Assembly (NCBI GenBank): GCA_026898455.1
Contig: JAPKLW010000163.1
Location: 790,232-854,231 of the forward strand
From: Plectranthus barbatus
Taxonomy: Eukaryota > Streptophyta > Magnoliopsida > Lamiales > Lamiaceae
DNA: 64,000 bases
Direction: 5' to 3'
The translations under genes were made by a program, and so were the position numbers. Positions 22,948 to 35,985 of the stretch are shown here, piece after piece. Position 1 is the first letter of the stretch; every line of letters starts with the position of its first letter. The notes under the pieces are model-generated. The model was not told the DNA's origin. It was given only the letters and a program-made list of their open reading frames with translations, and ran no database searches.

Positions 22948-25652
22948 CTTTTGATACCACAGCGCCTATGCCTGCCTCATTTCGCTTCACTGATACATAT
23001 TCTTTCATCGCTCCAAATTTTTCTCCGTGTCGAGAATTGGAGATAGTTGTTGCTTATTTGGGCCTTCGTAAATGGGCCATGATGTGAAGCCCGTATTCCA
23101 TGCAGGGTTACGTTTCAAATTGGGCCATCTATAATAATCCTACGATGTTGTTATACGGTCCTGTACTAACTTAAATAATTATTATTAAAAAGTAAAATTT
23201 TATAAAAACAAAATTTATAATTATAAATTAATCCAATTTTAATCTACTAATATATTAAAATAAAAAATTCTAAATTCTCGTTCCCACAAAAACAACTTTT
23301 TATATATATATATATATAGAAGGGGGTATAATCTTATCACAAGTGATCTTTAGATGGGAGATGAGAATAGATCTGAGCTATTATTTTTACAGATTCAACG
23401 GTCCTGATTCTATGATATAATTTATATTTGAAATTTAATTTATTATTATATAATCACAACAAGGGTTTATTGGTAATTAATAAATATTTTTTCCACAACT
23501 ATTTCCTTAAATTTTTCATCCATGATTTATATCCATAATGAAATATGTAAATTATTTTGAAATATTTATTTTACATCTTTTGCAGACGACGTCTACTCCA
23601 AATTATTTTTATCGTAATCTTCTTCCCTCTTCGTTGATTCTTCAGCCTTCTTGCACGTCACTGCCGCCACCACCATCGACCGCACTGCCCGTCCATCCCA
23701 TGTCGATGCCGCAATTGTCGCAGGTAAGGATTCTCCCATCTCCATCAAATTGACATCTACTCTCTCTCGGCGGCGGATCCAAGCGCAGCGTGCGATGGCG
23801 AGGAGGGATTATCTGTGGGCAGAGAGCTAGCGCCGCCGAGCTCGCGTGAACGGGCGGTCATGTAGATAAAGGAAGTGAATAGGAGAGAGAGAGAGGGGGG
23901 GGGAGATGAGTATGTGGCGTTTGTAAGCTTATTTCATAATTGTTTTTTTCATATATATATTCAAAAAAAATTATTAGTCTCGAGATCAGAGTTAAATAAA
24001 GGTGCGGCAAAAATCTTTTAAGGTTGAGCCCACCGAACTAGTAATTCTTGCACAAGCTCAGACTTAGAAATGCAGTTGTTTTGTTGCTCGAATATATTAT
24101 TTAGTCGATTCAGTAATATACTCCAATACTTGAGGTGTTGGGTTTTAAATCTAGTGCATAAATTTAAGGAAAACGGTAAATAACACCATATTTTATAAAG
24201 ATTCGGACAAGACCATCATACGTCCTCTCTTCAGACGCACAGTCTGGAATCACTAAGTTGTCAATTACAAAGATGTCAACAATCTATTGCTGATGAATGC
24301 CATGTCCACCAATCCACTAGCGCACCGGTCAAGTTCTTTATAATCAATAACTTCTTATGGCTTGAAATGTGGGCACACCACCTTGACCTTCAAACTAGAG
24401 ATGAGAATTTGAGTTCCTCTCAAGAACGTCAATTTTTTGTATATAACCGTAATAAGTGGGTAAGAAAACAAAGTTAGCTCTTGCTTAAAGCACAAAACCT
24501 CATGTTCAAGAAAGAATACAGAAAGCTGCTTTAAGATATAGAAGTAGAAGCTTTCGAGAAATCCGCAAAGATCAATGAATAAGATTATTCAATTTGTAAG
24601 ATTGTAAGCTTCTCAAGTGGAATGCAACCTCTATTTATAGATGCTCCTTGGAAGGTTTAAATCTGTTGTGAGCCAAAAAGAATGCGTCATATCGATGTCC
24701 CACTTTTTTTGACTTGCAGTGCCCATTATGTCAGAGTATATGGACTTTTACTACGTTAGTCAGAATGATTCTTTTTAGCCAGTCCTAGGAATGTTTGCCG
24801 ATTAATTTTTGGAACGAACAAACCTTTATATACATCAGACATTAAGTTCTCCAATCTTAAAGTCTAGTCTTTAGAAAGTCCTAGCTTGTTCTAGCATGAG
24901 TGTGTCTTACAGCTGATTAGGTAGCGCCTTGGTAGTGACGTCTTTGCTGATAAGCTCCGTGTTAGTAATCCTCCAACTGATGATAACATGTCCTCTAGCT
25001 CCTCCATAAATGCTTTGTTGGTAACATAGTGTTAGCCAACAACCAATACAAACATATATGTTGGTAAAGAATGCACCAACAAATCCCTTATGTCTTATAA
25101 TTTAACTTTTATAACATTTGATAGTTCCCATTGAGAATATTACAAGATTAAACTAATCTAGCTAGACATACTATTCTAGTTGAACTCATCAAAACAACAT
25201 ATAAATTAAAAAAATTTAACAAAGAAACTTTTTTTTAAAATAGGAATACATTTATTACATTTATTGATGAATAAAAAATAAATTTTTATAAAACAATTAT
25301 TAATTCTTCTAGTTTCACATCTATAATAATAACTATTGTATTCATTTTAAGATAAATTTGCGAATTTTAACATTGTGTAGCTTTGTTTGCCAGAACTGAA
25401 AACCAACTTACAACAACTAATCACGTTTTTTTTAATACACTGCTATTTGTATGAGTTTTTAAGCATTCTGTGAATATTTTTTTTTTCCTTTATAATAAAA
25501 AAAGAAGTTCAAACAAAGAAATCAAGATACACCAAATACAATGCAATGCTAGTGCTAGTAAAAATAATGATAATTTATCCAAGAAAAAGAAGGCACTTAG
25601 AATAGCAAGGAGTTGATCATAGCCTCCCCTTTTTCTGCTTGCATCCTACACA
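22948..25652. other. Intergenic region with repeat debris
   Basis: No gene seen in 2.7 kb. It contains a TA run near 23305-23320, a GC-richer patch at 23580-23900 with many small ORFs but no domain, and GA repeats near 23881-23900. On the minus strand around 24632-24639 there is a clear TATAAATA box with a stretch downstream that resembles an LTR promoter; I could not find matching LTR ends. Confidence 0.4.
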
Positions 25653-28600
25653 TTATGCATTCCTTCTGTAATCTTTTCTTCCATGAAAAGCCGGAGGTAT
25701 ATTGGTGACTGGGTGATTGCCTCTATATCCTGTAAATGTTAATACCAAGACAAAAGATTGTGTGACCAACATGCCTTGTACATAACAAAACCTTAACATC
25801 ATTGTGCATACTCCACTAACCCTCATGAAATCGAGCTGATCTTCCTACATCATGCCTCTGAAATGGCTGCTGCCCCAACCGGCTGAGAGATTGATTGGCT
25901 GTGTGGGCATGACCATGGATTGCAGGACTACTCCCTGCTTCGCCAACAGAAAAAGACTGAATAGGCCCATCTTGCCTAAATTTTGAACCAACAATAGCAA
26001 CACTAAACTGAGCCTCAATTGATCAAAGGAGCGGCATAAAGAGCACAAAAGGCTCAACGATCTTTTTATCAGTTCAATTCAGCACCTCAACGTTCACAAA
26101 ATATACTACGGTTTTTTACAAGCATTGTGACATTTTTCCACAACTCCACATAGGTCATGTCAAGGGATGTTTAAATTTCAAAGATTTAAGGAAACTGCAA
26201 TGAATACAAATACCCCTATCAAGGTACATAACATAAATATTCAAAATTAAAGATCCTTTCCAATATTTAAGAAACACTACACAAGTATTATAACACAATT
26301 TAGATCATTATATGGCCGTTAATAGCTCAAATAAATGGCAAGTCAGTTGCTATCGGACACTACCGGCAATAATGTAAGTTCAGCTAGATACTTGAACTAT
26401 GTTATTGCAATTGAAAATGTACGATCAAAACTATAAACCATATATTAAAATATTGTCGAAGGTTATCAACTTTCAAACTTCATTAGCCCACCCATCCTAT
26501 TTCTGAAAATTGATTTAGCCGCTTTACACAAGTTAATATCCTACACAACCCAACATAGTTCCGCAAAATGGTTTACTGTCTTTCTGTACGGATAAAGTTT
26601 TTAATTTCTGCTCCGCCGGAGTGCTGGAGTTGTGAACTACTACTGTACAAGTATATAAGATCCGTACTATTATATCTGAAAGTCCGGAAGCTCCAACAAC
26701 TTTTGACGTATCATTGGCTATAATATTAATGTTGTGAAACGATCATTATAATTCTTTACTTCTGTTCTGCAGCAGATTATAGATGAAAACTTGTAAAATC
26801 AATAGTGCAAAAGATCAATCATTCATACACCAATTTCCACAAAACTAAAAGTAAGTAAAATAACGAATATGTCATCTAGTGGCCATGGACATATCATCTG
26901 AATGCAAATAATATCGACAAAATTTTAGATTTATCCATTTTTAGCAATTACAATATTGACTACACTTAGCTGAAATCTAAATTGGATATGATCCTATGGA
27001 AAGGCAGTAAATGGCTTAATGAACGAAAAGAAACTTAAAAGACTGTTTCCATTGTGAATGAAAAGAATATAAAGCTAACCTTTGCACAGAAAGTGCAGCA
27101 TACGGGATACGACTAGAATTTCCAGCTCCAATCAATGGTTCAGTGGACATTGAAGGTTGGCCCAAGTCCATTCCCTTGATAAACACACTTGTCATGCTGT
27201 TTGCATCTGAATTATCCTCTTGCAAAAGAAGTTCTTCACTGAAAAAGATAAACAATGCAATATAATAAAATGTACATATTACTAGAGGATCCAAATGATG
27301 TTTCATATCCCATTTTTATTTGACCATTATTACATGTCAAATGTACAAAATGGCATTTCCAAAACAGATGTGGCAAGCTTGGTGAAACTGAAAGAGAGAT
27401 AAGAAAATCCATCTTATAGAAGATTCAAATAAATACAGTGTGGTCCTTCAAGATATTTTTTAGGATGCATGAAAAATGTTTTGGAGAATGCAATGGTAAT
27501 AAAATCATGATACGGCATATAAGAGAAAGGAACTGCTTAAACACTCCAAATGAATTACCAGAAAGCTATTAGAGTTCCTTATAATGATAAGGTGACAAAA
27601 TTAGGCAAGCAACTTATAATAGCCAAAAATGAGGATGATACTATTGCATCTGAATGGATAAAAAGTTTTTCTACCTATATACAGATAATCAATAAGAGCC
27701 TGTGATTCAAATAGAATATTTGTCTTCACCTTCAATGTCCAACAACCAGTGAGTAGGATCCATCAGACATATAATACTCAACAAAAAGAGGCTTAATGAT
27801 TATTAGTTATTACAAACTAGCATCACTGCAGCACTTTAAGTTACAGACATGGAAGCACATTATTTGGACGAACTGTTACTCAAACTATCTCAGTTCACCT
27901 AATGAGATGCTTCAACACATTCTCCAGAATTAGGGATGACTGAAGAGTATTAATGCTTGATGTCATCCATTTTACACTTCTATAAAAAAATATAAGCTCA
28001 TACTTAATCAGGACATCTATATGTCTGAAGTTCAACAAGGGATAAGTCCATCAAAACACACACAAAAAAAAACATTAAAGTATCAAAAACTACTGAATAA
28101 GAGCACATCATAATGCGTGAAGTTGCATTTCAAAATGCACTATTGCATTCACATGCTTACCTATAATTGGGATCCCAGTCTCCAGGATCAGGCATCGAGG
28201 TACTAGCCTCGTGCTTTTCAATTGCATTTTCTTGGACAGTTTGCATGTGTGAAGAGGAGTAACTTGACGGTACACTCCTACCTCCTTGCTGTGGCCTCCA
28301 TGTTGATGCACTCATGTTGGGCTGTCGATGGGATGGAGAGCCAACAAATACAGGAGAGATTCCCTCAGGCTGGCAAAAGGTGTTCATTTCGGTAACATTT
28401 CCTTGACTGTTAGAAGATGAAGCAATCTCTTGGGACTGAGCATTTCCATGATATGACCAATTCTTTCGTCTGTTATAATGGCTTCCGGAAGCCATCTTAC
28501 CTAAAGGAGAACCATGACAAGTCCCTCTTACAGGAGAAGGAGGACCATAATGTCTGGGCGAACCTGCAGAAATATGGCCATAGGAGCTAGGAGGAGTAAA

Positions 28601-31600
28601 TTGCGAAGGACTAGAACCGAGAGACATAGGTGCAAAATTCCCAGGGCTAAAACCAATTCCACTGCCGTGTGGTAGTTGCATAATGCGCCTAGTGTCAGGA
28701 CTATTCCCAAGAATTGAGATACCACTTTGTGCATATAGATTCATTCCGGATGGACCAGCCGGAGAATAAAATGCATGGAAATTGTTGCTGTCACCAAAAC
28801 TTCCATAACTGCTTCCAAGTCCCGGGCCATCATTGTAGCTCCCATGGCTACCCAAACTGCCATAACTACCTGGATGCACATATGACATATATTGGTAATG
28901 TGGGCTGTTGTTTGGCATCACACCTCTGTTCCTTCCTGAGATCTACCATAAAAAGCCCTGCCCGATTCAGTTTTTGCACCCAAATAAACATGCAGAAATA
29001 TATGAACAGAGATTTTCTCACATTAGGGGAGAGACCAGCGGCAAACCAATGCCCTCCCGCAGGATGGTGGTCCACCTTGACATTTTGAGAAACTGGCTGA
29101 TAAGGGAAGATAGAATTACAAAAATTAATGAAAGAAGGCAGAGTTCACAAGACAGCCAAAGATAGATACAAATCAATGCATGGATAAACTGCTATAAGAA
29201 AAGAATTATTATATCAAGATCTCAACCAATTTTACATTGGATGAGTACAAGAGGATTTTCATTCATGGGCGTAACTCACATGATCCAAAAATAGAAGTTG
29301 ACACTTGACAGGCAAATAACTCAGGATTAGTACTTATCAAAAAACAACTTAGGATTAGTGGTATTGCTTTACTCTTAAAAACAAACAAAAAAAAAAAAGG
29401 ACTTATTTTTTCCCAAAAAGTGAAAAAAGAATAGCAGCATAATGTTATGTAGTATTAGAAGGCAATTCAGCCACCCTTACTCACCATGTGAGGGGTCTCT
29501 GGAGCAGGTTTATATGCGCTTGTAAAAGGCTCCCCAGTCACGAAAGGATGCTTTAAGGCCTATAAAATATTAACGAGTGAGAAAAAAATGAATGTAACAG
29601 AACATAGTAAGGAAAATAGAAACTGTCATTATAGCTATAACTAAATAATAGAGTCTCTATCAATTAGTTTACCCAACCAGTCCAAAAAACCTCATGCTTC
29701 CCCAGTATATTTATCTCTTTTACAAATTGTGAGACTTCCAGAACCTTTAGTACATATCAGCTCTTGTCTTCTCCTTCATGCTTGCTGATATATTAATATG
29801 CATTCATGTATTTCCTAAATTATCAAACATGACCTCACTTTAACCGATAAATAAAACAATAAGCAAGTCTTGAGTAGAAATCTGCAAAGATTTTATTCGT
29901 TGGAGATTGATGGAGTTTTACCAAAGATTCTTTTCAGTAAAGCGTACTTCACTAACTACTCAGCTTTAAGGATAAATGAAGAGGATACAATTTAATGCAT
30001 TAAGATGAAAAACCATGATTCATAATTTCTGTGTTAGAAATCTGGTGGTGGTCTAAGTTGCACCTATATTCTCAATTACAATAAGGCTTTACTAAAAAAT
30101 AATTTATAGGGCCGAACAAGAAATAAGTTAACAAAGACAAATTAAAGAGGCTACTGAAGCAACAATAAACCACAATTTGGCAACACTGAGATGCAAAAAC
30201 TTTCAATACCTGCAAAGGTGACCACCTTTTTTCGGGATCAAATTCCACAAGCCCCCTTAAGAAATCAATTAGTGATAAGCGTATTTGACTTTCTGTAAAG
30301 ATAGATTGTCAACAATGTCTTAATACAAAATAAAGTTGCACAAAGATCTTTTATCATTGAGTATGATGACCACCTTTGAGAATTTCATCCTCCGGCAAAT
30401 TCTTCTTGTAAGGGTACTTCGCAATAATTGTTTCAAGGTTCATATGATTGAAGTACTCCTTCCCTATTGAAGGCTTTTTCGATTCCCTCTACATCCAGAG
30501 AAATGTTAGAATAACAAAAGAACTATAGAAACATAACCAAAAAATCCCAAAGAAGAGCAACAGCGAAGTTTGTTGGCTTATAATGTACAAGATTATACCA
30601 GGACACATTATGGGCATCATTACTATTATGGAAATGCATCAAAGAGGTAAAAAACAACTCATTACTAAGGTTTGACATGGCCTTTAACAACTGCTAGATT
30701 AACATGATAAGATAAACAGTTCTGTCAGACTTTGAGTTGAATGAAATAAAAGCAGACTTCAAGAATATCCAATATTTTAGAAGAGAAGATGCAAGAAATC
30801 TTTTAAAAGTATTGCATAAATGTGATCTTTTAACTAGGAAAAAAATGTGATACTACAGAATCCCAAACAATCGTAAATACCAGGAATATATGCTTGATAG
30901 AAAAATAAGATGCAGAGAAAGAAAGGGGAAACTGATATAATTAGAACCTGGAAAGTCGATCTCAAAATTCTTTTATAGAGATTAATGTACAGAAATACAC
31001 ATATAATGGCACGGGTACATACAAAATTGAAACAAATAAAAATCCTAATAGTGAGAAGTACTAGGTTGTTACTCGAAGTTGGAAAGGCACTTACAGTCGC
31101 ATATTCTTCTTCAGTCAAAACCTTATACATGCTACAGTTGCTTCTGTAGTTCCGGTCCCTTTCATCATGGTTGATGCTCCCAATGAACTTAAAAAACTTG
31201 CTAGTGTTTTTGGCCTTCTGAAGGATATAATCAGGAGGTTGTCCCCTGCAAATTCAAGAAAACTAAGCCAACTTGCAAAATTACTACCATCAGAGCAATG
31301 AAATATTTGCATAAAGAAGGTCTCCGCATGTTTTTTCTCGGGGGGTCATGAGGGGTTTACTATTTCTCATTTATTTTCCCCTGAACTAAAAGCAAAACAT
31401 GGAAGGAAATCATTAACTACAGTAATGACAGATAGTTGCAGAGGAAAATCATATCAAGTATAAGAACAAAGCAGTCATATAGATCTCGTAGTGATTAAAC
31501 CATTAAAAGGTTGTTACACCATTCAAATTATTAGGAAGCATATTTTGGGGAGATCAGGCCTAGATCTCATTCAAAAATCTTGGGCATATTATCATTAACC

Positions 31601-34600
31601 TAATGGTTTCCAGTGGAGTAAGGCATGTTCTTTCACTAATGTTTCCAAAGGAGGTGCGTGTCATGTGAAGACTGCAGAAGCTTCTTTGGGAGTTGATGCC
31701 CACCTGACTATTATTTATTTTCATCTTCCCTTAGGCCATGAAGTAATCATTCAACTAATGCCTGCAAGTGCAGCAAAGAACATATCTACTTACTAGTATA
31801 TAGTGTGGAGCATATACAAGGTGATATGAGAATTGAAGGACCCTATGGTGTCAGTGACGACAAGGATGCATCATTAGAGAATCCAAAGTGGATCATCTGA
31901 AGGTCATATGGGTGGCCGAAAGGTTTCAATCTACAAAGAGTGCATATGGACATTCATTTCACAAAAATGAAATATGGCCACACATAAATAATAACCGACT
32001 GAGACAGAGAAAAAGGATCATTGATATACATATCCAGAAACACTAAGCTCAACCTTTGTTTTCCTCATGCCGAAAGATTGCTTGAAAGTATGACCTAGTT
32101 AAAGGAAGATTAGATATCATACCCTAGGATTTTAATCATCCTCCGCAAAAGATCAAACTCTGAAGCTCCTGGAAACAAAGGCAGTCCAAGAAATAACTCA
32201 GCGACGATGCACCCAAATGACCACATGTCAATAGCCGTTGTGTACCTATAAAAGGTTAAGGTCTTCGAGCACAACTTTTTGCATCATAAATAATATGTTC
32301 AATGAGTAGAATAGTCATAAAAAGAGAGAGGAAAAAAGAACAATAAAAGCATTGATATCCCATGGATGTAATTCCTGGGAATGTGAGAAGGGTCTTATCC
32401 ATAACTTGTTTTCCTTTCCTCAATCAGAAATACTATAATCAAAACCAACTTCTCAATCAAGGGTAGGTAGGCCAAGTCTCCTAACAAACATCAGATTTGA
32501 TTTATCTTTTTTTTCTTTGGGGAGGGTGAGATTGGGGTGTTGATATAATTTTTCTAGGATACTGATATCCAAGAAGAACTTCTGGTGATCTATAGTACCG
32601 ACTCTGCAAAAGAAACAAAAATATTAAAAACATACAAAATAAAACTGAAAAGAAACCACCATAAATCCCAGAAATAAACTGCTTGCCTGTATATAAGAAT
32701 AAACAGTACGATCTTCTCTACAAGCTGATCCAAAGTCAATGATTTTGATTTCTGCTGGCTTCATTCTGCCAATTGCATGACTCAACACTTCAGATATTCA
32801 AGATAAATATACTGCACCTTTTGGGGGTTCAAAATCATCTAGGAGTAGCTCACCTTGTGCATAACAGAATATTTTCTGGCTTTAGATCACAATGAATTAT
32901 ACCAGCATCTTTCATAAGAGCCAATCCATGCAATATCTAGAAAGATAATAATCAATCTTATAACACAATATCCAAAATTAACAGTCATGCCACATATGAA
33001 TTTTCTTAAATCAACATCAGTTTTGATCTAGGTAAATGAATCACCTGTTTTGAGAATAGCTGCACAATGCTTACTGATAAACCCCTAAAATGATTCAACT
33101 TGATAAGCTCATACCTGATACAAGATTCTCAAAGCAACACAGTTAAGTTTCCAGGTTTAATCAAAAAGCAAATGGTTTTTCCCAAAAAAAAAAAGGAAAT
33201 ATTTGAGGACCAGTAACTCACAGATTAGTCTCAAGCAGCTCAAAGACGATGCACAGGTGATTTTGATACACAAAATAATCATATATTCGAACAATGTGGT
33301 GCTTATCTTCTGGATCAAACTTCTTGTTTAACTGTGGCAAACAAAAAAAAAGAACTGAAGATCTATCAAAAGGAATTGTAATTGATTCAGAAAAATGGCA
33401 AAATCAATGTTAAAGAAGGTTTACTGTTGTTAGAATAGAAACTTCAACAAGTGCCTGCTGGTAATAAGCAGGTAAATTTTTTATTATCTTGACAGCAACA
33501 AAACTATTCAAGTCTGCTACCCAACACTTTGCAACCTGCCCAAATGTGCCATGGCCAAGAACATCCTTCACAATGTACCTACATATAGAAATAAATGGAA
33601 GGTCATTTGGCGATATCAAATGCTACATGAGCTGGTAAGAAGCAGAAAAACCAAAAGAAAATGTAGGTCAGAAAAATGCAGAAGACATCTAATAACTTTT
33701 GGAAAATTGAAAAATGTGAAGAGATATGAGACAAAGATGGGAACACCCTTTTCCACAATTCATATGGGTGGAATTAAGATGATGACACACATTTTTTCAT
33801 AGTTACTTAAAGCTTCAGTTTTTCCTATTAGTTTTATAGATGATGATGTCAACCTTTTCCTTTTAACGTGAGGGTTAGGTTTGACTTTTTGAAATATGTG
33901 AAGAGGTATGAGAAAAAGGCAGTAAAAGGAATACCCTTTTCAACAATTCATACGGGTGGAATTAAGAAGATGGCACACATTTTTTTCATAGATAATTAAA
34001 GCTTCAATTTTTACTATTAGTTTTTCTTCACTGTGAATGAATATTAAGCAGCAGTGGCTTTTCCTATATGATAACTTGTGCTCATTTTATTTAGTTGTTT
34101 TCATCAATCCATCGGATTAGTTGTCCCAATGAATGACAATAGGAGGTCTTATTCGAACAATTATTTTGAAAATTTTGATATAATTTACTCATTGAAATCC
34201 AATGGCACGACTGTCATGATGTCCAACATCTGACCCACAAAAGAGTGGTTGATAGATGGGGGTCAATACTTAACCATTGACCATGGTTTTGGGTCAGCTT
34301 ATGATTCCCAACTTACATACATAGCAATGTAAACAGTAGGTAATTGTGACAAGGCAACACCCTATATGTGTTCTACTCCAACAAAATGTTATGCAATGAT
34401 TTTTTCAATATATAAACACATTATATATAGGAAAATCAACCATTACGAATGGTGAGTTCTTCCACATGTTAAAATCAATTACATGATAAGTGCTTGTACC
34501 ATTACCACAACAAGTTCAAAGCGTACCAACCTTGAGTTTAAAACATTTGAATATAGAATCAGGATGTAATGCACAAAGTTGCCAAATAGGTACATGTTCC

Positions 34601-35985
34601 CTCAAACATTAAGCAAATTGTCCAGACATGGCAGCCCACAGAAGAGCGCAGGAATTTAAATAAGCATACCTCCGATTTATGCTTGAGTTAACCAGGGAAT
34701 AATTTACTGTGAGGATTAGGTCTGAGTTTTTATTATCATAACCATCATTCAAATGTCCAATAGATGGTGATGTCAAGAACCTCTTTAGGTTCAATTCTTC
34801 TGAATAACGGAACTGAGGGTTGCATATTTGATAAATCTCAACAATATCTTTAGTTAAGCGAGCAACCAACTGCAACAAAAAAGGGGCAAAAATGAACTTA
34901 ATAGTTCAGCAAATGTTACAGAACAAATAAATCCCAAGAAAAATAGACAGATAGGATCAGCCTGTCAACAAAATATCAGTGAGATGGAAAATAGCAACAA
35001 AACTATATAGGACATCAATTACTCAACAAAGGACTTATGATATAATATCATCATGAATTTTTTGTTTATCCTATAAATTTCTTCATCTACATTCAAGTAA
35101 AAACAAGTAAATGACTAATATTATAGAAGGATTTTCCAATTAAGGCTTCCGAAAATTGATTGGGGTGCACTATTCAAATTGAGCACATTATTTAAATGGG
35201 GAGGGGTTTCCCGAACATTACTCAAACCCATGACCAAGTGGTGGTAGACATACCGACTACAGGACCACTACTATTCATCCATTTCAAAATCAATCGACCA
35301 GACTCCCATAGTTACTTTCGCATAAAAGAAGCACCATTAACATTATTTTAACTTTAACAAGTTCTTCCTATCTTTCTTGGCCAATATCATCCGTGATCTG
35401 TTATGAATGTGTTACATTTCATGTTTCAGTATCACACATGCATGCCAGGTTAATGGATTCAAACCAGATTGAATCATAAATATATATATGGAATACATAA
35501 TACACTAAAATAGTGAAATAGAAAATGCAACGGGAACCAGATCAGATAATCCGAAACGCTAAAGTCCGCATATTCTTTGACCAGATCATTGCTTTTTGGG
35601 CATGCAAGGAGCATTCAATCTTTTTCATTGTTTGATGATAGCACTAAAATATGTATCTCCAAATCATAGAGACTACTTTCTAAGTCCTAAGCCAAGTGAT
35701 TTGATGCATCAGAAACATAGCTATCCTACTGATCAACACAATGAAATATGGAAGTTACAGAAATGGAGGGAAACAAAATACCGGTCTTCTGACGACGACC
35801 CGCAAAAGTTGGGGCCTAGCATTAGTGGATAGAGTTGAGGAATAGGGGCGGAAGGCAAGCGGCCTTGGGCGCCAAGGGATTAGCCTGGATGATGAGGAAG
35901 ACGAAGATGTTGAACTCTCGCCAAGTTGTGGGGATTCTTCTTCCCTGCTAGGACTAGAATTAGCAGCAATAGAAACCTCGTCCAT
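25653..35985 (-). CDS. YAK1: YAK1, DYRK-family dual-specificity kinase
   Basis: Predicted 911 residues in 18 exons: 35782-35985, 34670-34869, 33425-33578, 33222-33331, 33045-33114, 32854-32936, 32687-32765, 32563-32603, 32123-32245, 31095-31245, 30374-30488, 30210-30292, 29485-29559, 29022-29096, 28161-28942, 27080-27238, 25821-25975, 25653-25729. ATG 35985 (MDEVS) matches the family; an in-frame ATG lies at 36006. Domains: Ser-rich N-terminus, then a complete kinase domain with GHGTFGQV, VAVKIIK, HCDLKPENILL and IIDFGSA. The DYRK self-activation motif is YSYIQSRYYRSPEV. A long Gly/Ser/Tyr/Pro-rich C-terminal tail follows (GDWDPNY conserved). In Arabidopsis YAK1 acts below TOR in growth control and ABA/drought responses. 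The tail is somewhat shorter than I recall for Arabidopsis (~956). Confidence 0.95.
33711..34030. repeat. Tandem duplication (period ~182 bp) in YAK1 intron 2
   Basis: Two direct copies start at about 33711 and 33892. Each holds TGTGAAGAG(A/G)TATGAG, then CAATTCATA(T/C)GGGTGGAATTAAGA, then CACACATTTTTT and a TTAAAGCTTCA tract. Divergence between them is modest with small indels, so the event is not very recent. Confidence 0.75.

Noticed and set aside
28714..29165. Plus-strand ORFs of 124 and 85 codons
   Set aside because: Antisense shadows of YAK1 exons 28161-28942 and 29022-29096.
35150..35300. SINE-like phrase (AACCCATGACCAAG…) in YAK1 intron 1
   Set aside because: Resembles a common plant repeat phrase but I found no clear box A/B pair or target duplication.
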